Assembly: GCF_014858725.1 (NCBI RefSeq)
Contig: NZ_AQGV01000012.1
Location: 1,612,001 to 1,676,000 of the forward strand
DNA length: 64,000 bases
Reading direction: 5' to 3'
Source: Pseudoalteromonas aurantia 208
GTDB lineage: Bacteria > Pseudomonadota > Gammaproteobacteria > Enterobacterales > Alteromonadaceae
The notes under the pieces were generated by a model that saw only the letters and a list, made by a program, of their open reading frames with translations, was not told where the DNA came from and made no database searches. Within the stretch, counting starts at the first letter, position 1; each line of letters starts with the position of its first letter. Both the position numbers and the translations under genes were made by a program. Shown in pieces: positions 25,841 through 34,358 of this stretch.

Positions 25841-27300
25841 GGCAGTAATGGGACAGGCACACAATTATACGCTCAACATTGCAATGTAACGCCACCCTAT
25901 TATGCAAGAAATTTGAAAAGATAAAATGGGACAGGCACATAATTGTACAAAAGAGCTGTACTAAATTGGGTGGAGTTACAACCATTGCAAGCCACGTTCA
26001 ATCTGAAAGTGCACCAGTAATTTAATTCACAGCATCAATATTTCCTCACGGTGAAATTCAATAAATATATTACCTTCTATCACTCCGGCTATTACAGCGC
26101 TGATTTATCGAGTTCAAGGAAAGCAAAACAGTAAGCTGATGCGCTTGCTAGGTCCGTTTTGATGTTTTTTTGATATTCTACAGAAAGCCTACTGTGTTAC
26201 CCAGCCCCTTTGTACCATTTGACGTCATTCTTTGCCGCCTGCCGGCTTAAAGCGTGTTTACTCCCTGCAAAGTTTGCATATTGTCGTCTGAAGCTTTGTA
26301 CCTGCTCTAACCATACCGTTTCTTCTATATTGAGAGTCACTAATACTCTTGGTATCGAATGGCTTATATAGCCTGTCTTTTTTGGATGCACATGGCGGCC
26401 ACTCCAATCTACTAATTCAAAATAATCTAGTAGGCTAAATGGGATGGTTCCTGCTATGTACTCGCCAGCAAATGGTTTTAATTCCGTAGGTTGGCTTATA
26501 TGGGCTGGCTCATCTTTTTGAGGGATGTTTTGAGAAGGATTTAATTGTGCTTTTTTACTGCCTTTTATCTGGGCTTTAAAATGCAGTAACCGTTCTTGAA
26601 TTGACGTAAAATCGCTCTCTTCGAGCGTATTTGCCATATTCGCTCTGATTGGATTTAAATCTACATACGCCATGCAGCTCAATAGTGCTCTTTCATCTAA
26701 CAGAGCTTGGGATTTATAGCGGCCCTCCCAATATTTACCCGTACAGTTATCTTCTTTATTCGCTTCTTTGGCTATGAATTCGTTCAAATTCTTCATATAC
26801 CAGCTAATGTCATACAACCTCAAACGCCATTTTGACACTATTTCATTGAAGAAAGTCATCGTTGCATCATCGAATACTTCTCCACTGATATATCTGTCTA
26901 CCAATGAATCACCATTGTAAAGTTGATACCAACGCTTAATAACGTCATCATCTGACCAATCGAGCGCAGTTTGCTTATTTACTTTCACAACAATGTGATA
27001 ATGGTTGCTCATAATCGCATAAGCCGCTATTTCTATTGCAAATACACTACTGAGCAACTTCATTCTCTCGACCAACCACTCCCTTCTGTGGTCAAAGTTC
27101 TTTCCTGAATACTTATCTTCCCCACACAAAAAAGCACGGCGTACACACCGTGCTATTAAATGGTAATAAGGCGTTGCAGACAAATCAATTAAAGCATTCC
27201 TTGCTCTTGTCATATTAATCACTCAAAAAACTGGGTATATAAACAGTAGTTAAACCACCCAATTATGCAAGAAATTTGTGTCTGTCCTTTTTTACTTTCC
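25841..27300 (-). mobile_element. REP-associated tyrosine transposase (RAYT) element
   Basis: Encloses the transposase gene and short flanking repeats: GGGACAGGCACA occurs at about 25850 and 25927. A direct repeat (CCACCC-x-ATTATGCAAGAAATTTG) occurs near 25891-25916 and again near 27245-27275. The right edge has TTTGTGTCTGTCC then a T-run, the complement type of GGGACAGGCACA. It interrupts or replaces the rest of the IS copy ending at 25840. Exact ends are approximate. Confidence 0.6.
26197..27222 (-). CDS. REP-associated tyrosine transposase (IS200/IS605-like Y1)
   Basis: 341 residues. The amino-terminal half is the Y1 fold: YYHLIARCVRRAFLCGEDK and the HUH motif AIMSNHYHIVVKV (H-Y-H). The candidate catalytic tyrosine lies in the helix after YDISWYMKNLNEFIAKEAN, followed by FWEGRYKSQALLDERALLSC-like text (KYWEGRYKSQALLDERALL) and AYVDLNPIRANM, all typical of RAYT proteins. 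A long carboxy-terminal extension is unusual for plain IS200. It nicks single-stranded hairpin ends. It seems intact. Confidence 0.9.
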   Translation of the reverse strand: MINMTRARNALIDLSATPYYHLIARCVRRAFLCGEDKYSGKNFDHRREWLVERMKLLSSVFAIEIAAYAIMSNHYHIVVKVNKQTALDWSDDDVIKRWYQLYNGDSLVDRYISGEVFDDATMTFFNEIVSKWRLRLYDISWYMKNLNEFIAKEANKEDNCTGKYWEGRYKSQALLDERALLSCMAYVDLNPIRANMANTLEESDFTSIQERLLHFKAQIKGSKKAQLNPSQNIPQKDEPAHISQPTELKPFAGEYIAGTIPFSLLDYFELVDWSGRHVHPKKTGYISHSIPRVLVTLNIEETVWLEQVQSFRRQYANFAGSKHALSRQAAKNDVKWYKGAG

Positions 27301-27309
27301 TTAGGCATT

Positions 27310-27672
27310 TTAATAGTTTATGAAAGTTAGCTTGGTTTTAACAAGCTTGGAATAAATTAACATACCAAGCCATATAAATGGATAAACAGTGAATAGCTGC
27401 ATAACAGACACCATAAAGCTAAGAATAAAGGTGTCGGCTAAAGCTGAACCGGAAATACTGCCGAGGTCAAACTCTGGCCAGTATATACCGAATTTTGACG
27501 CGGCATATACTCCAAGCATAAGAATCAAATACCCGATATTCATACCAATAAACATAACTTTAAACAGACTTGATGCTGAAAGTCTCTTACATGGGATCGT
27601 TGATTTCTTTGACCCACTAACCGAACCAATATCTGACTCTGGGGTTTGGTATATTTCTTCGGTAGTGCTCAT
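27310..27672 (-). CDS. Small membrane protein of a gene cassette
   Basis: About 120 residues from MSTTEEIYQTPESD; an ATG-less extension upstream is possible. A soluble S/T-rich start is followed by two or three transmembrane helices (LFKVMFIGMNIGYLILMLGV, LSFMVSVMQLFTVYPFIWLG). No family recognised. The cassette begins at GTTAGGC (27696-27702 complement), a perfect GTTRRRY core, into which the neighbouring IS has inserted. The downstream attC appears to have been lost to the RAYT element. Confidence 0.72.
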   Translation of the reverse strand: MSTTEEIYQTPESDIGSVSGSKKSTIPCKRLSASSLFKVMFIGMNIGYLILMLGVYAASKFGIYWPEFDLGSISGSALADTFILSFMVSVMQLFTVYPFIWLGMLIYSKLVKTKLTFINY

Positions 27673-27702
27673 ATTGTCGATCATCGATGATTATTGCCTA
27701 AC

Positions 27703-29550
27703 GAGCCTGTAGAATTACTCGTTTTAATTTATTTTTTATTGATGCCTCAACCATAGCTGAGTTCCTATTTTGATTCAATCGTTTAGTGACTTTCTACTTT
27801 GATTTTCATTATGTGCTTTGAGGGGGATTTTATCGGTCTTAACAGCGGGCTTTTGTGGCTTTATTTTGGTTAAAGTGGCCCTACTCTTCTTAATGTATCC
27901 TGTTTTGTAGCTTTTCTATATTATGTACCAGACAATACAGCTGCCATTGTGCGTTCACTTTCGTTTGCCCGCGTAAGGTCAGTTTATTCATCCCTTTATT
28001 CACTGTGATATTTCCGAACACGGGTTCGATACATCCAAGTCGTTTGCTATATGCTCTACGCCCCATTGGGCTATCTATTTTGACTTTCATTTTATCCATG
28101 TAACTTCGCTTTTTACGCGAGCCATTATTTTTAAACTACACTTGTCTGCCTGTTTTTATCGGCGGTTTTCGCATACATTGTTGTTGCAGGGGGCAGACTT
28201 TACAGTCTTTTAAGTAACCGCAGAATCGTGTGTATTGTTGATGATGACTTTTTACATTTATGCCGCTTCGCCACATCTCGTTGCCTGCTGGGCATCTGCA
28301 CGTTTGTGTTGTTTCATTATAATAAAAGTCGTCTGAGGTAAATAAACGGGGCTTGCCATTACGTCGCTTTAGTCGCCGTTTCTCTTGTTCTGTTTCATAC
28401 GTTTCACTCTCTTTGAACAGCGGGTTTCGCTTTCTAAACTGGTTATCGGCTATGTAAGTATCAAAGCCACTTTCTGCCATGAATTCGAGGTTCGCTTCGC
28501 TGTTAAAACCGCTGTCAGCGGTGAACTTAGTATGTTGTTTAGTTAACTGAGGGTTCTGACTAACCTGAGCCAATTGTTGTTTTAATTGTGCCACCGCAGG
28601 TTGTAAGGTTTGTTGCTCTCCTACTGACCCCCATACTTGTGCTTGCAGTATAACTTGGTGTTTATCATCATTAATTGCGATACCGTTATAGCCTTGGATG
28701 GTACCTTTTGAGGTCGTCATTTTTGCACTGTCTGGGTCGGTGATGTTGCTTTTGACTGGCTTGCCTTTGCTACCTGTTTTTTCTTGGTGTGTGGCAAGAA
28801 ACTGTGTGATTTTATCGGCACTTTTATCTAGCTTTTCTTTTTGCTTTAAATCTTGATTAACCTGCTCTTTGCTTAGATTATCTTGTGATTGGTGCCGCTC
28901 GAGAATGCGTTTACTCGCGCGCTCTAATTTGGCTTTCTTACGCCCAAGCTCATCGAATGTACCGCTCCACTCTTTACTGGCATTGGACTTTAATTTACAA
29001 CCATCAATGGCAAACATGTTACGGCCAATTAAGTCTTCTTCATCACATATCATCAGCACTTGGGTAAACAAGGGTTCAATTTGCTCATGCATTTTTGCCA
29101 CAAACGCCGCGATTGAGGTGTAATGCGGCTGCACATCGCCCGATACACTCATGAACAAAATATTGTTTTCACAGGCCTTGGCGATACGGCGACTACTGAT
29201 CAACCCATGTGCATAACCGAGTAAAATTATCTTTAACATCACCGCTGGCGAATACGCCGCAGCGCCCGTTTTATCATTGTTATACCCTGCATCAAACCCC
29301 GATAAGTCGAGCTTATTTTCAACAATATAACAAAGCGCGTACTCAAATGTACCTGGCAAGATTTGCTCAGCGAAATTGATAGGAATGAATTTATTTTGGC
29401 AGGATAAGTCAGGCTTGTAGTTAGCCATAACAATTTACCATGGGTGAATAATATCTATTAGATCACAGTAAAACAGTCGATTCAAGGCTAAAAAGCAAAC
29501 AAGTCTATCAGTGTAAGATCAGTTCCTGAAACAAGTAATTCTACAGCCTC
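27703..29550 (-). mobile_element. Complete IS1182-type insertion sequence in an attC core
   Basis: 1848 bp. The terminal inverted repeats match at 20 of 22 positions: GAGCCTGTAGAATTACTCG on the left, complement of the right end GAGGCTGTAGAATTACTTG. It is flanked by the trinucleotide AAC on both sides (27700-27702 and 29551-29553). Removing the element and one AAC restores AGGC-GTTAGGC on the cassette strand, i.e. a consensus attC R' core. The ~190 bp between the left end and the transposase stop is non-coding. Confidence 0.85.
27890..29428 (-). pseudogene. IS1182-family transposase with an in-frame TAG codon
   Basis: A continuous 513-codon frame broken by one TAG at 28136-28138. The first part (430 residues, MANYKPDLSCQNKFIPINF...) contains the DDE core (MFAIDGCKLKSNASKEW, TADSGFNSEANLEFM) and the cysteine cluster CPAGNEMWR...CKVCPLQQQC. 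After QV-TAG the frame continues with FKNNGSRKKRSYMDKMKVKI and the conserved YSKRLGCIEPVFGNI and LYCLVHNIEKL. The TAG is shared by the truncated copy at 25363; the old relic has CGG at this codon. Readthrough or complementation by two polypeptides is possible, but a nonsense mutation is simplest. Confidence 0.85.
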
Positions 29551-29553
29551 AAC

Positions 29554-29635
29554 GCCTAATTAACAGGCAAATAATGGTTGGCTAAATATAAGCGACGAAG
29601 GAGCGAAAGCCAACTGTTATTTGTCCTTGTTTAAT
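29554..29635 (-). other. attC site of the first cassette, split by the IS
   Basis: Imperfect inverted arms CAAATAATGGTTGGC (29568-29582) / GCCAACTGTTATTTG (29609-29623) surround a loop with CGACGAAGGAGCGAAA. The left border AACGCCTAATTAAC is the complement of TTAATTAGGC-GTT, completed by GTTAGGC on the far side of the IS. The right border GTTTAAT is the R''-like end, and overlaps the last codons of the cassette gene, as attC sites often do. The loop region is shared with the site at 20061-20143. Confidence 0.8.
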
Positions 29636-30075
29636 TTCTTGTTATATTTCAATGCGACAATACTGCCAGCAGCACAAAAGATAGCATAAAACGTTGATGA
29701 TATTACACCTGTAAAAGGAGTAAATGCAAGCAAAACGAATACGCCTAACAAAGTGACTTGTAGCATTGTTGTGCCGTCAATAATCCACCGACAACAAACA
29801 AAAGACCAAACGGCTATTAGCAATGCTAAGAATAGTTTATAACCGACTGCCTTTTTAAATTTACTATTTCTTTCTTCAGAATTAATGTAACGATTTTCTA
29901 ATGTTTTTAACTGTGCAATATCAGTTTCATTTAGGTGGCCTTTTTGCCACCTTTTAGCATACTCGTCCTGATAATCAACCTCGACTGTAGTAGACGCAGG
30001 ATTAGTAATTTTTTGCTCGTAAACCGCAAACATGAATAACGATAAACAAACTATGAGTATTGGTAAATGCTTCAT
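29617..30075 (-). CDS. First-cassette membrane protein, function unknown
   Basis: About 152 residues from MKHLPILIVCL, chosen because the cassette border GTTATATT (30081-30088 complement) lies just upstream; a longer frame would run into attI. One transmembrane/signal segment at the start (LPILIVCLSLFMFAVY), a soluble helical middle (YAKRWQKGHLNETDIAQLK), and two or three helices at the end (LFLALLIAVWSFVCC, LLGVFVLLAFTPF). No family recognised. Being nearest to attI it is the cassette expected to be best expressed. Confidence 0.78.
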   Translation of the reverse strand: MKHLPILIVCLSLFMFAVYEQKITNPASTTVEVDYQDEYAKRWQKGHLNETDIAQLKTLENRYINSEERNSKFKKAVGYKLFLALLIAVWSFVCCRWIIDGTTMLQVTLLGVFVLLAFTPFTGVISSTFYAIFCAAGSIVALKYNKKLNKDK

Positions 30076-30393
30076 CTTGAAATATAACAGTGTATTAGCG
30101 TGAATTCCGATAAACACTCTGCCCTTATTTCATGCAGAGACAATCAGAACTGCCAATTAATTTAATATATATTAGTAACTTAACACTTTCCCTCACACAC
30201 AACAATCACCTTTTTACACCTTCTGAAACCGAGAGTTTACTTAACCGAGAACCATTTGGGTCGTTATGTAATTTTACTAAAGTAAAAACTATATATAATT
30301 CAGTCGATTAAGTTTATATGTCAATTTAAACGTGCATTTTTTAATTTACATAACGAGAAGAGAGGTTAGCAATTTTGAGAAATTAAATTATAA
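30076..30393. promoter_or_regulatory. Probable attI site and integron promoter region
   Basis: Between the integrase and the first cassette. The cassette-side junction is probably G/TTATATT at 30081-30088 (complement), in the series GTTATAT, GTTATGT, GTTATAA, GTTAGGC seen at other borders. Two more core-like words, CGTTATGTAA (~30251) and TTACATAACG (~30346), are inverted relative to each other. On the minus strand TTGACA (30324-30319) with a TATATA 20-21 bp downstream is a weak candidate cassette promoter. Confidence 0.5.
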
Positions 30394-30409
30394 CTGTATA
30401 TAAAAACAG
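30394..30409 (+). promoter_or_regulatory. LexA (SOS) box upstream of the integrase
   Basis: CTGTATATAAAAACAG matches the gammaproteobacterial LexA consensus CTG-N10-CAG with the preferred CTGTATAT left arm. It ends 14 bp before the integrase ATG, so bound LexA would block transcription or initiation. Integron integrases are known to be SOS-controlled this way. Confidence 0.88.
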
Positions 30410-30423
30410 GTATAGAGCATCTT

Positions 30424-31380
30424 ATGTCTTCATCTCCTTTTCTTGAATCGGTTCGAACCGAACTGCGTACAAGGCGCTATAGTATTAAAACTGAGAAGGT
30501 GTACTTATACTGGATCAAGTCGTTCATCATTTTTAATGATAAAAAACACCCTAAGGATATGAGCAACCATGACATTGAGCGTTTTCTAAACCACTTAGCG
30601 GTCAACAGGCTCGTCAGTGGTGCCACTCAAAATCAAGCCTTATGCGCTATAATTTTTCTGTATCGATATATTATTCAAAGAGATATTAAAAACCTTCGTT
30701 ACTCGTTTACTAAACGAGAGAAGTCAATGCCTAGCGTGTTATCCCATGAAGAAGCTATGCAAGTAATTGCACAGCTGCATGGAAAATACTGGTTAATCGG
30801 CTCGTTACTGTACGGGTGTGGGCTAAGAATAAATGAAGCGCTCCAGTTACGAATAAAAGACATAAACTTGCATGACAATTCTCTCTTTATATTTCGAGGA
30901 AAAGGTAAAAAAGACCGATATACTTTGCTGCCACAACGACTGAATCATGCAATAACCCAACAAATAGCGCAGGTGAAACTACTCCATTCTAAAGACGTAT
31001 CTGAAGGGTATGGCTTAACTTCACTTCCGCCTGCGTTATTACGAAAATACGGCAATGCAGCAAAAGACACTGCCTGGCAATATCTATTTCCTTCATCTAC
31101 GCGTTGTGTCCACCCGTATGATAACTATATTTGTCGGCATCACCTTCACGAAACGTCATTTAGAAAACAGCTAAGGCAAGCAGTCCTAGCAACGCCTATA
31201 ACAAAACACGTAAAAGCGCATACATTTCGTCACTCTTTCGCCACTGAACTTTTACAACACGGTACTGATATTAGAACGGTGCAAGAACTGTTAGGCCATT
31301 CAGATTTAAAAACAACCGAACTATACACGCATGTGATAGGGAGTCGATTTAGCCATACTTTAAGCCCAATAGATAGGTGA
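30424..31380 (+). CDS. intI: Integron integrase (IntI), tyrosine recombinase
   Basis: 318 residues, the normal IntI length. Catalytic residues of tyrosine recombinases are visible: R135 in LLYGCGLRINEALQLR, a lysine in RGKGKKDR, H266-x-x-R269 in AHTFRHSFATELL, H292 in LLGHSDLKTTELY and the nucleophile Y301 in YTHV. The IntI-specific insert is present between ~193 and 245 (SEGYGLTSLPPALLRKY and CRHHLHETSFRKQL), which separates IntI from XerC/D. It recombines attC with attI. It is transcribed away from the minus-strand cassette array and has a LexA box. Apparently intact and functional. Confidence 0.96.
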   Translation: MSSSPFLESVRTELRTRRYSIKTEKVYLYWIKSFIIFNDKKHPKDMSNHDIERFLNHLAVNRLVSGATQNQALCAIIFLYRYIIQRDIKNLRYSFTKREKSMPSVLSHEEAMQVIAQLHGKYWLIGSLLYGCGLRINEALQLRIKDINLHDNSLFIFRGKGKKDRYTLLPQRLNHAITQQIAQVKLLHSKDVSEGYGLTSLPPALLRKYGNAAKDTAWQYLFPSSTRCVHPYDNYICRHHLHETSFRKQLRQAVLATPITKHVKAHTFRHSFATELLQHGTDIRTVQELLGHSDLKTTELYTHVIGSRFSHTLSPIDR

Positions 31381-31573
31381 AACTAAACCCGTGTGACAGT
31401 GTTTAATTCGTCATTGAGCAAATGACTGATGGCAACCCAATTCAGAAAAAATACGCTAGAAAAATGGGTAATTCATCTTGCATAAATATAGTACTGATGC
31501 AAAAGTAACTAACGACTTTATTCATTGAAGGTCATTGTTTTTATACAATGAGACAATACAAGGAAAAGTAATC

Positions 31574-31786
31574 ATGCATAAAAGTGACCATAAAATCGTA
31601 CAAAACAAACTGGGGCTATATATCGCTTTGGGCGCTGGAGGCGGCGCTGCTATAGGCGCAATTGTCGGTGTTATTTTTGATATTTTGCCATTTAGTATCT
31701 CTACTGGGTGCGCACTTGGCGTTGGTATTGGCGTTGCCATTGGTGCTGCGCGCTTAGCACCAAAAAAAGTAAAACACCCTAGCTGA
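31574..31786 (+). CDS. Small glycine-zipper membrane protein
   Basis: 70 residues from MHKSDHKIVQNK, preceded by AAGGAAAAG. Two hydrophobic glycine-rich helices (LYIALGAGGGAAIGAIVGVI and ALGVGIGVAIGAA) with GxxxG spacing, then a basic tail. Such proteins insert in membranes; function unknown. Immediately followed by the second MITE-like copy. Confidence 0.75.
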   Translation: MHKSDHKIVQNKLGLYIALGAGGGAAIGAIVGVIFDILPFSISTGCALGVGIGVAIGAARLAPKKVKHPS

Positions 31787-31792
31787 ATTAAC

Positions 31793-31987
31793 TAACCTCA
31801 GCTCTGAATAAGCGAATTTGCCCAATAAAGCTACTTTTCTCACTCTCGGCGTTGCTTTCATTTGTAATAGCCCGCTATTACTGCATAAAAGCGCCTTGAT
31901 ATTGAACAAAATATCATCATTGGATTGGACGTAAGTTTGTTTTCAAAACATTTTCTATTCCAAAACCCTTATCCAAACCTGAGGTTA
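31793..31987. repeat. 195-bp MITE-like repeat, copy 2
   Basis: Near-identical to 5685-5879, same length and orientation. Ends in the inverted TAACCTCAG / CTGAGGTTA and is embedded in TTAAC/ACTAA. It starts 7 bp after the glycine-zipper gene and may also serve as its transcript end. Confidence 0.75.
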
Positions 31988-32096
31988 ACTAAAGTGTAAA
32001 ATAGCGTCTCTTTTGAGTACATTACTATATTGTATTAGTTAAGGTGTTTTTACATTCTTATCACGCGCCTGTTTTTTGTTAACCCGCGAATCTTAC

Positions 32097-33446
32097 TTAT
32101 GCAGCAAACCGCTCAGCCCAGGTAAGTGTCCCTAATACCACTGGTACTTCCAGATCATATGAATAGGTATGGATATCCTCTATTTGTCGCGCATGAAATC
32201 GCTGTTCAACGTCAGATATATTGGCGCCAGCCCATTGTTCAATGGAGTCTGACTTTTTAAATAAATGCGGCTTTTCTGCTACATCTGTCATCAACTTAGA
32301 CCATAGTTCAGCCTGAATTTGCGCTGGTTTTTCATTAACTTGCTCAACCATGTCATTCATCCAACTGAGTCCATAATCTTCGTAAGCATTCAAGAGCTTT
32401 TTATGGAAACTTTTACGCTGGCCATCGTCAGGCATCGCATCATTCAAAGAGACATATTGCCCTTTTGAGCTTTGGTAATAATTAACATGCGCTTCATAAT
32501 TAACTTGTTGACCTATATAACTGAAAATATTGGTTGGCCCAGTTTCGTCAGCTTCACTTAACATATCAAAAAAGGCACGTTTGTCGTTGTGTGAAACCAG
32601 ACTCGCCATATCGACAATACCGCGACTTTTTTCAAAGTCACTGTCTTTTAAATGCGTATTTATAGTCAGTAAATCATCTTCACTGAAAGTTGCACGCGCA
32701 AGCATATCCGTATATGTATCGGTGAGGTTTTTGCTGTTATTGCCTTTTGTTAAGCGCATATCTAATCCATTTTCAGCCCGTGGAACATGCAGTAAAATAG
32801 GCTCTCTACCATCTTCATCAACGGGGATCAATGAAGTGGGCGCGGCCCCGTTTTGTGCCTGTGCAGATAAAGCCATAAATGTGTCTACCGTATCTTTTAA
32901 CATCTCAGTCGACATGCCTTCGAGTGCGTTAAATAACTCCTCAGGTTTTTTATTGTTGAACAATCTCAAAGGAGGAAATGATTGATCTAGCACTTGGGTG
33001 AATTTACTGAAGGTTTCGTCATCCATTTTTTCTAAAATAGATAATAACGTTTTTGAAGGCTTATATTGTTTCATGATATCGCGCTGATCTGGACTTAATC
33101 TGTCCAGCTGATCTAAAAACGCGTCTATATCTTGTTTATTATCTAACTCGCCGTATTGATATTGTCTTTCACTATCAGGGGCTGATAGATCAATCGTCAC
33201 TTTGGGCTGATAGCCTGAAAAATAAAGCTTGGCTCCTATTTCGGGCGCTTCATTTTTTATGATCGCAACGTCGCGTTGAGTTGTAGTCACACTATTTTTG
33301 TGTTGTTTTTCTACTTCACTATCAAGTAAAGCTCTGTCTTCTTTCGACACCGTAATCGGGGTCATTTCTAACTTTATAGCTTGGCCCCGGCTAACTTGAC
33401 TCTGATTAACTTGATTCTGACTGACGAAGGGATACTGAATACGCAT
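32097..33446 (-). CDS. 449-residue protein of unknown function
   Basis: Start MRIQYPFVSQNQVNQSQVSR preceded by AAGGAAACA. No signal peptide or membrane helix. The first ~90 residues are Q/S-rich and look disordered; the rest is mostly helical and acidic, with repeated phrases such as SPDQRDIMKQYKPSKTLL, MDDETFSKFTQVLDQ and MSTEMLKDTVDTFMAL suggesting tandem helical modules of ~40 residues. No family recognised. Monocistronic, with ~110 bp of leader. Confidence 0.85.
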   Translation of the reverse strand: MRIQYPFVSQNQVNQSQVSRGQAIKLEMTPITVSKEDRALLDSEVEKQHKNSVTTTQRDVAIIKNEAPEIGAKLYFSGYQPKVTIDLSAPDSERQYQYGELDNKQDIDAFLDQLDRLSPDQRDIMKQYKPSKTLLSILEKMDDETFSKFTQVLDQSFPPLRLFNNKKPEELFNALEGMSTEMLKDTVDTFMALSAQAQNGAAPTSLIPVDEDGREPILLHVPRAENGLDMRLTKGNNSKNLTDTYTDMLARATFSEDDLLTINTHLKDSDFEKSRGIVDMASLVSHNDKRAFFDMLSEADETGPTNIFSYIGQQVNYEAHVNYYQSSKGQYVSLNDAMPDDGQRKSFHKKLLNAYEDYGLSWMNDMVEQVNEKPAQIQAELWSKLMTDVAEKPHLFKKSDSIEQWAGANISDVEQRFHARQIEDIHTYSYDLEVPVVLGTLTWAERFAA

Positions 33447-33636
33447 CGCTGTTTCCTTGCGATTAAAGTGCCTAATAACGGGTTATATCTCAAATATCGG
33501 CCAACAATTCGTAAACTTTACACTTTTCTGTACATATCATAGTCTCTACGTCAAAGTATCGACGACGAATAATTCACTTATAACAGGAACAGGTAAGACA
33601 GCGATATGCGTTATCAATGCCTCCACCCCCTCCTCT

Positions 33637-34260
33637 TTATTCTGTGGCTAACACGCTGCGTTTTCTAATGACCCTAGCAAAAATAGTCAAAAACAATACA
33701 ATAAAAGTAATTGCTATGAATACCGATACAAGTGATGAGTTTTTCTGTACGCGAGGAGCTGATGACTGAAAATGTATCTGCTTAGGCGTGGCTACCTCTG
33801 GTTTGCTCACTTTTCCATCTTGCGAACCAAATTTTGCACTGACGATTGCTACTTCAGTGGGTAAATACATTGAACTGGCTTCAAATTGCACTCTGCCCAA
33901 TATACCTGAACCATTAACATCTTTAGCAGGGTTAATCTGACTCATAACAAATTGAATTCGGCCCTCTTTTTTATTAACGTGATTCTTTAAAATAAATTGG
34001 TAACGCGTATTGAAAAAGTCACTCGCTTCGATTTGTACGCCATCCTTATTTTCATCTTTATCAATTACTGTCAAAACATCCGGATCATAAACAATTTCAA
34101 TATCGGCACCATAAACATTTGGCATATCGACAACTTCAATATCAACATAAAACCTACTTCCTAATGTAATATCATCTTCTGCGACTGAAAGCGAAATATG
34201 TCCACTTTGTGCCCAGCAAGGTACCGCTAGTAATAAAAACAGTAAGTTAATAATACGCAT
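33637..34260 (-). CDS. Membrane-anchored cohesin-domain protein
   Basis: 207 residues. Signal peptide (RIINLLFLLLAVPCWAQS), then a cohesin-like beta sandwich (residues ~20-150): ISLSVAEDDITLGSRFYVDI, NVYGADIEIVYDPDVLTVID, GRIQFVMSQINPAKDVNGSG and ILGRVQFEA, the usual cohesin sequence of strands. A carboxy-terminal transmembrane helix (LVSVFIAITFIVLFLTIFA) with a basic tail anchors it. It lies 98 bp downstream of a dockerin-bearing protein on the same strand, so the two probably interact at the cell surface or in the periplasm. Confidence 0.87.
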   Translation of the reverse strand: MRIINLLFLLLAVPCWAQSGHISLSVAEDDITLGSRFYVDIEVVDMPNVYGADIEIVYDPDVLTVIDKDENKDGVQIEASDFFNTRYQFILKNHVNKKEGRIQFVMSQINPAKDVNGSGILGRVQFEASSMYLPTEVAIVSAKFGSQDGKVSKPEVATPKQIHFQSSAPRVQKNSSLVSVFIAITFIVLFLTIFARVIRKRSVLATE

Positions 34261-34358
34261 CGTTATATTTTCTCCAATGTTAGTACCAGCCGCTCAAACG
34301 CAGAGCGGCCACATAATCAAGATTTAGTATGGTTAAAATATACTTTCACTAGCACTTA

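Noticed and set aside
27700-27810. Reading the whole 100-bp shared left-end sequence as an attC site rather than an IS end
   Set aside because: The 20/22 match with the other end of the element and the AAC duplication fit IS termini better; the alternative is kept only for the 154-bp element at 21330.
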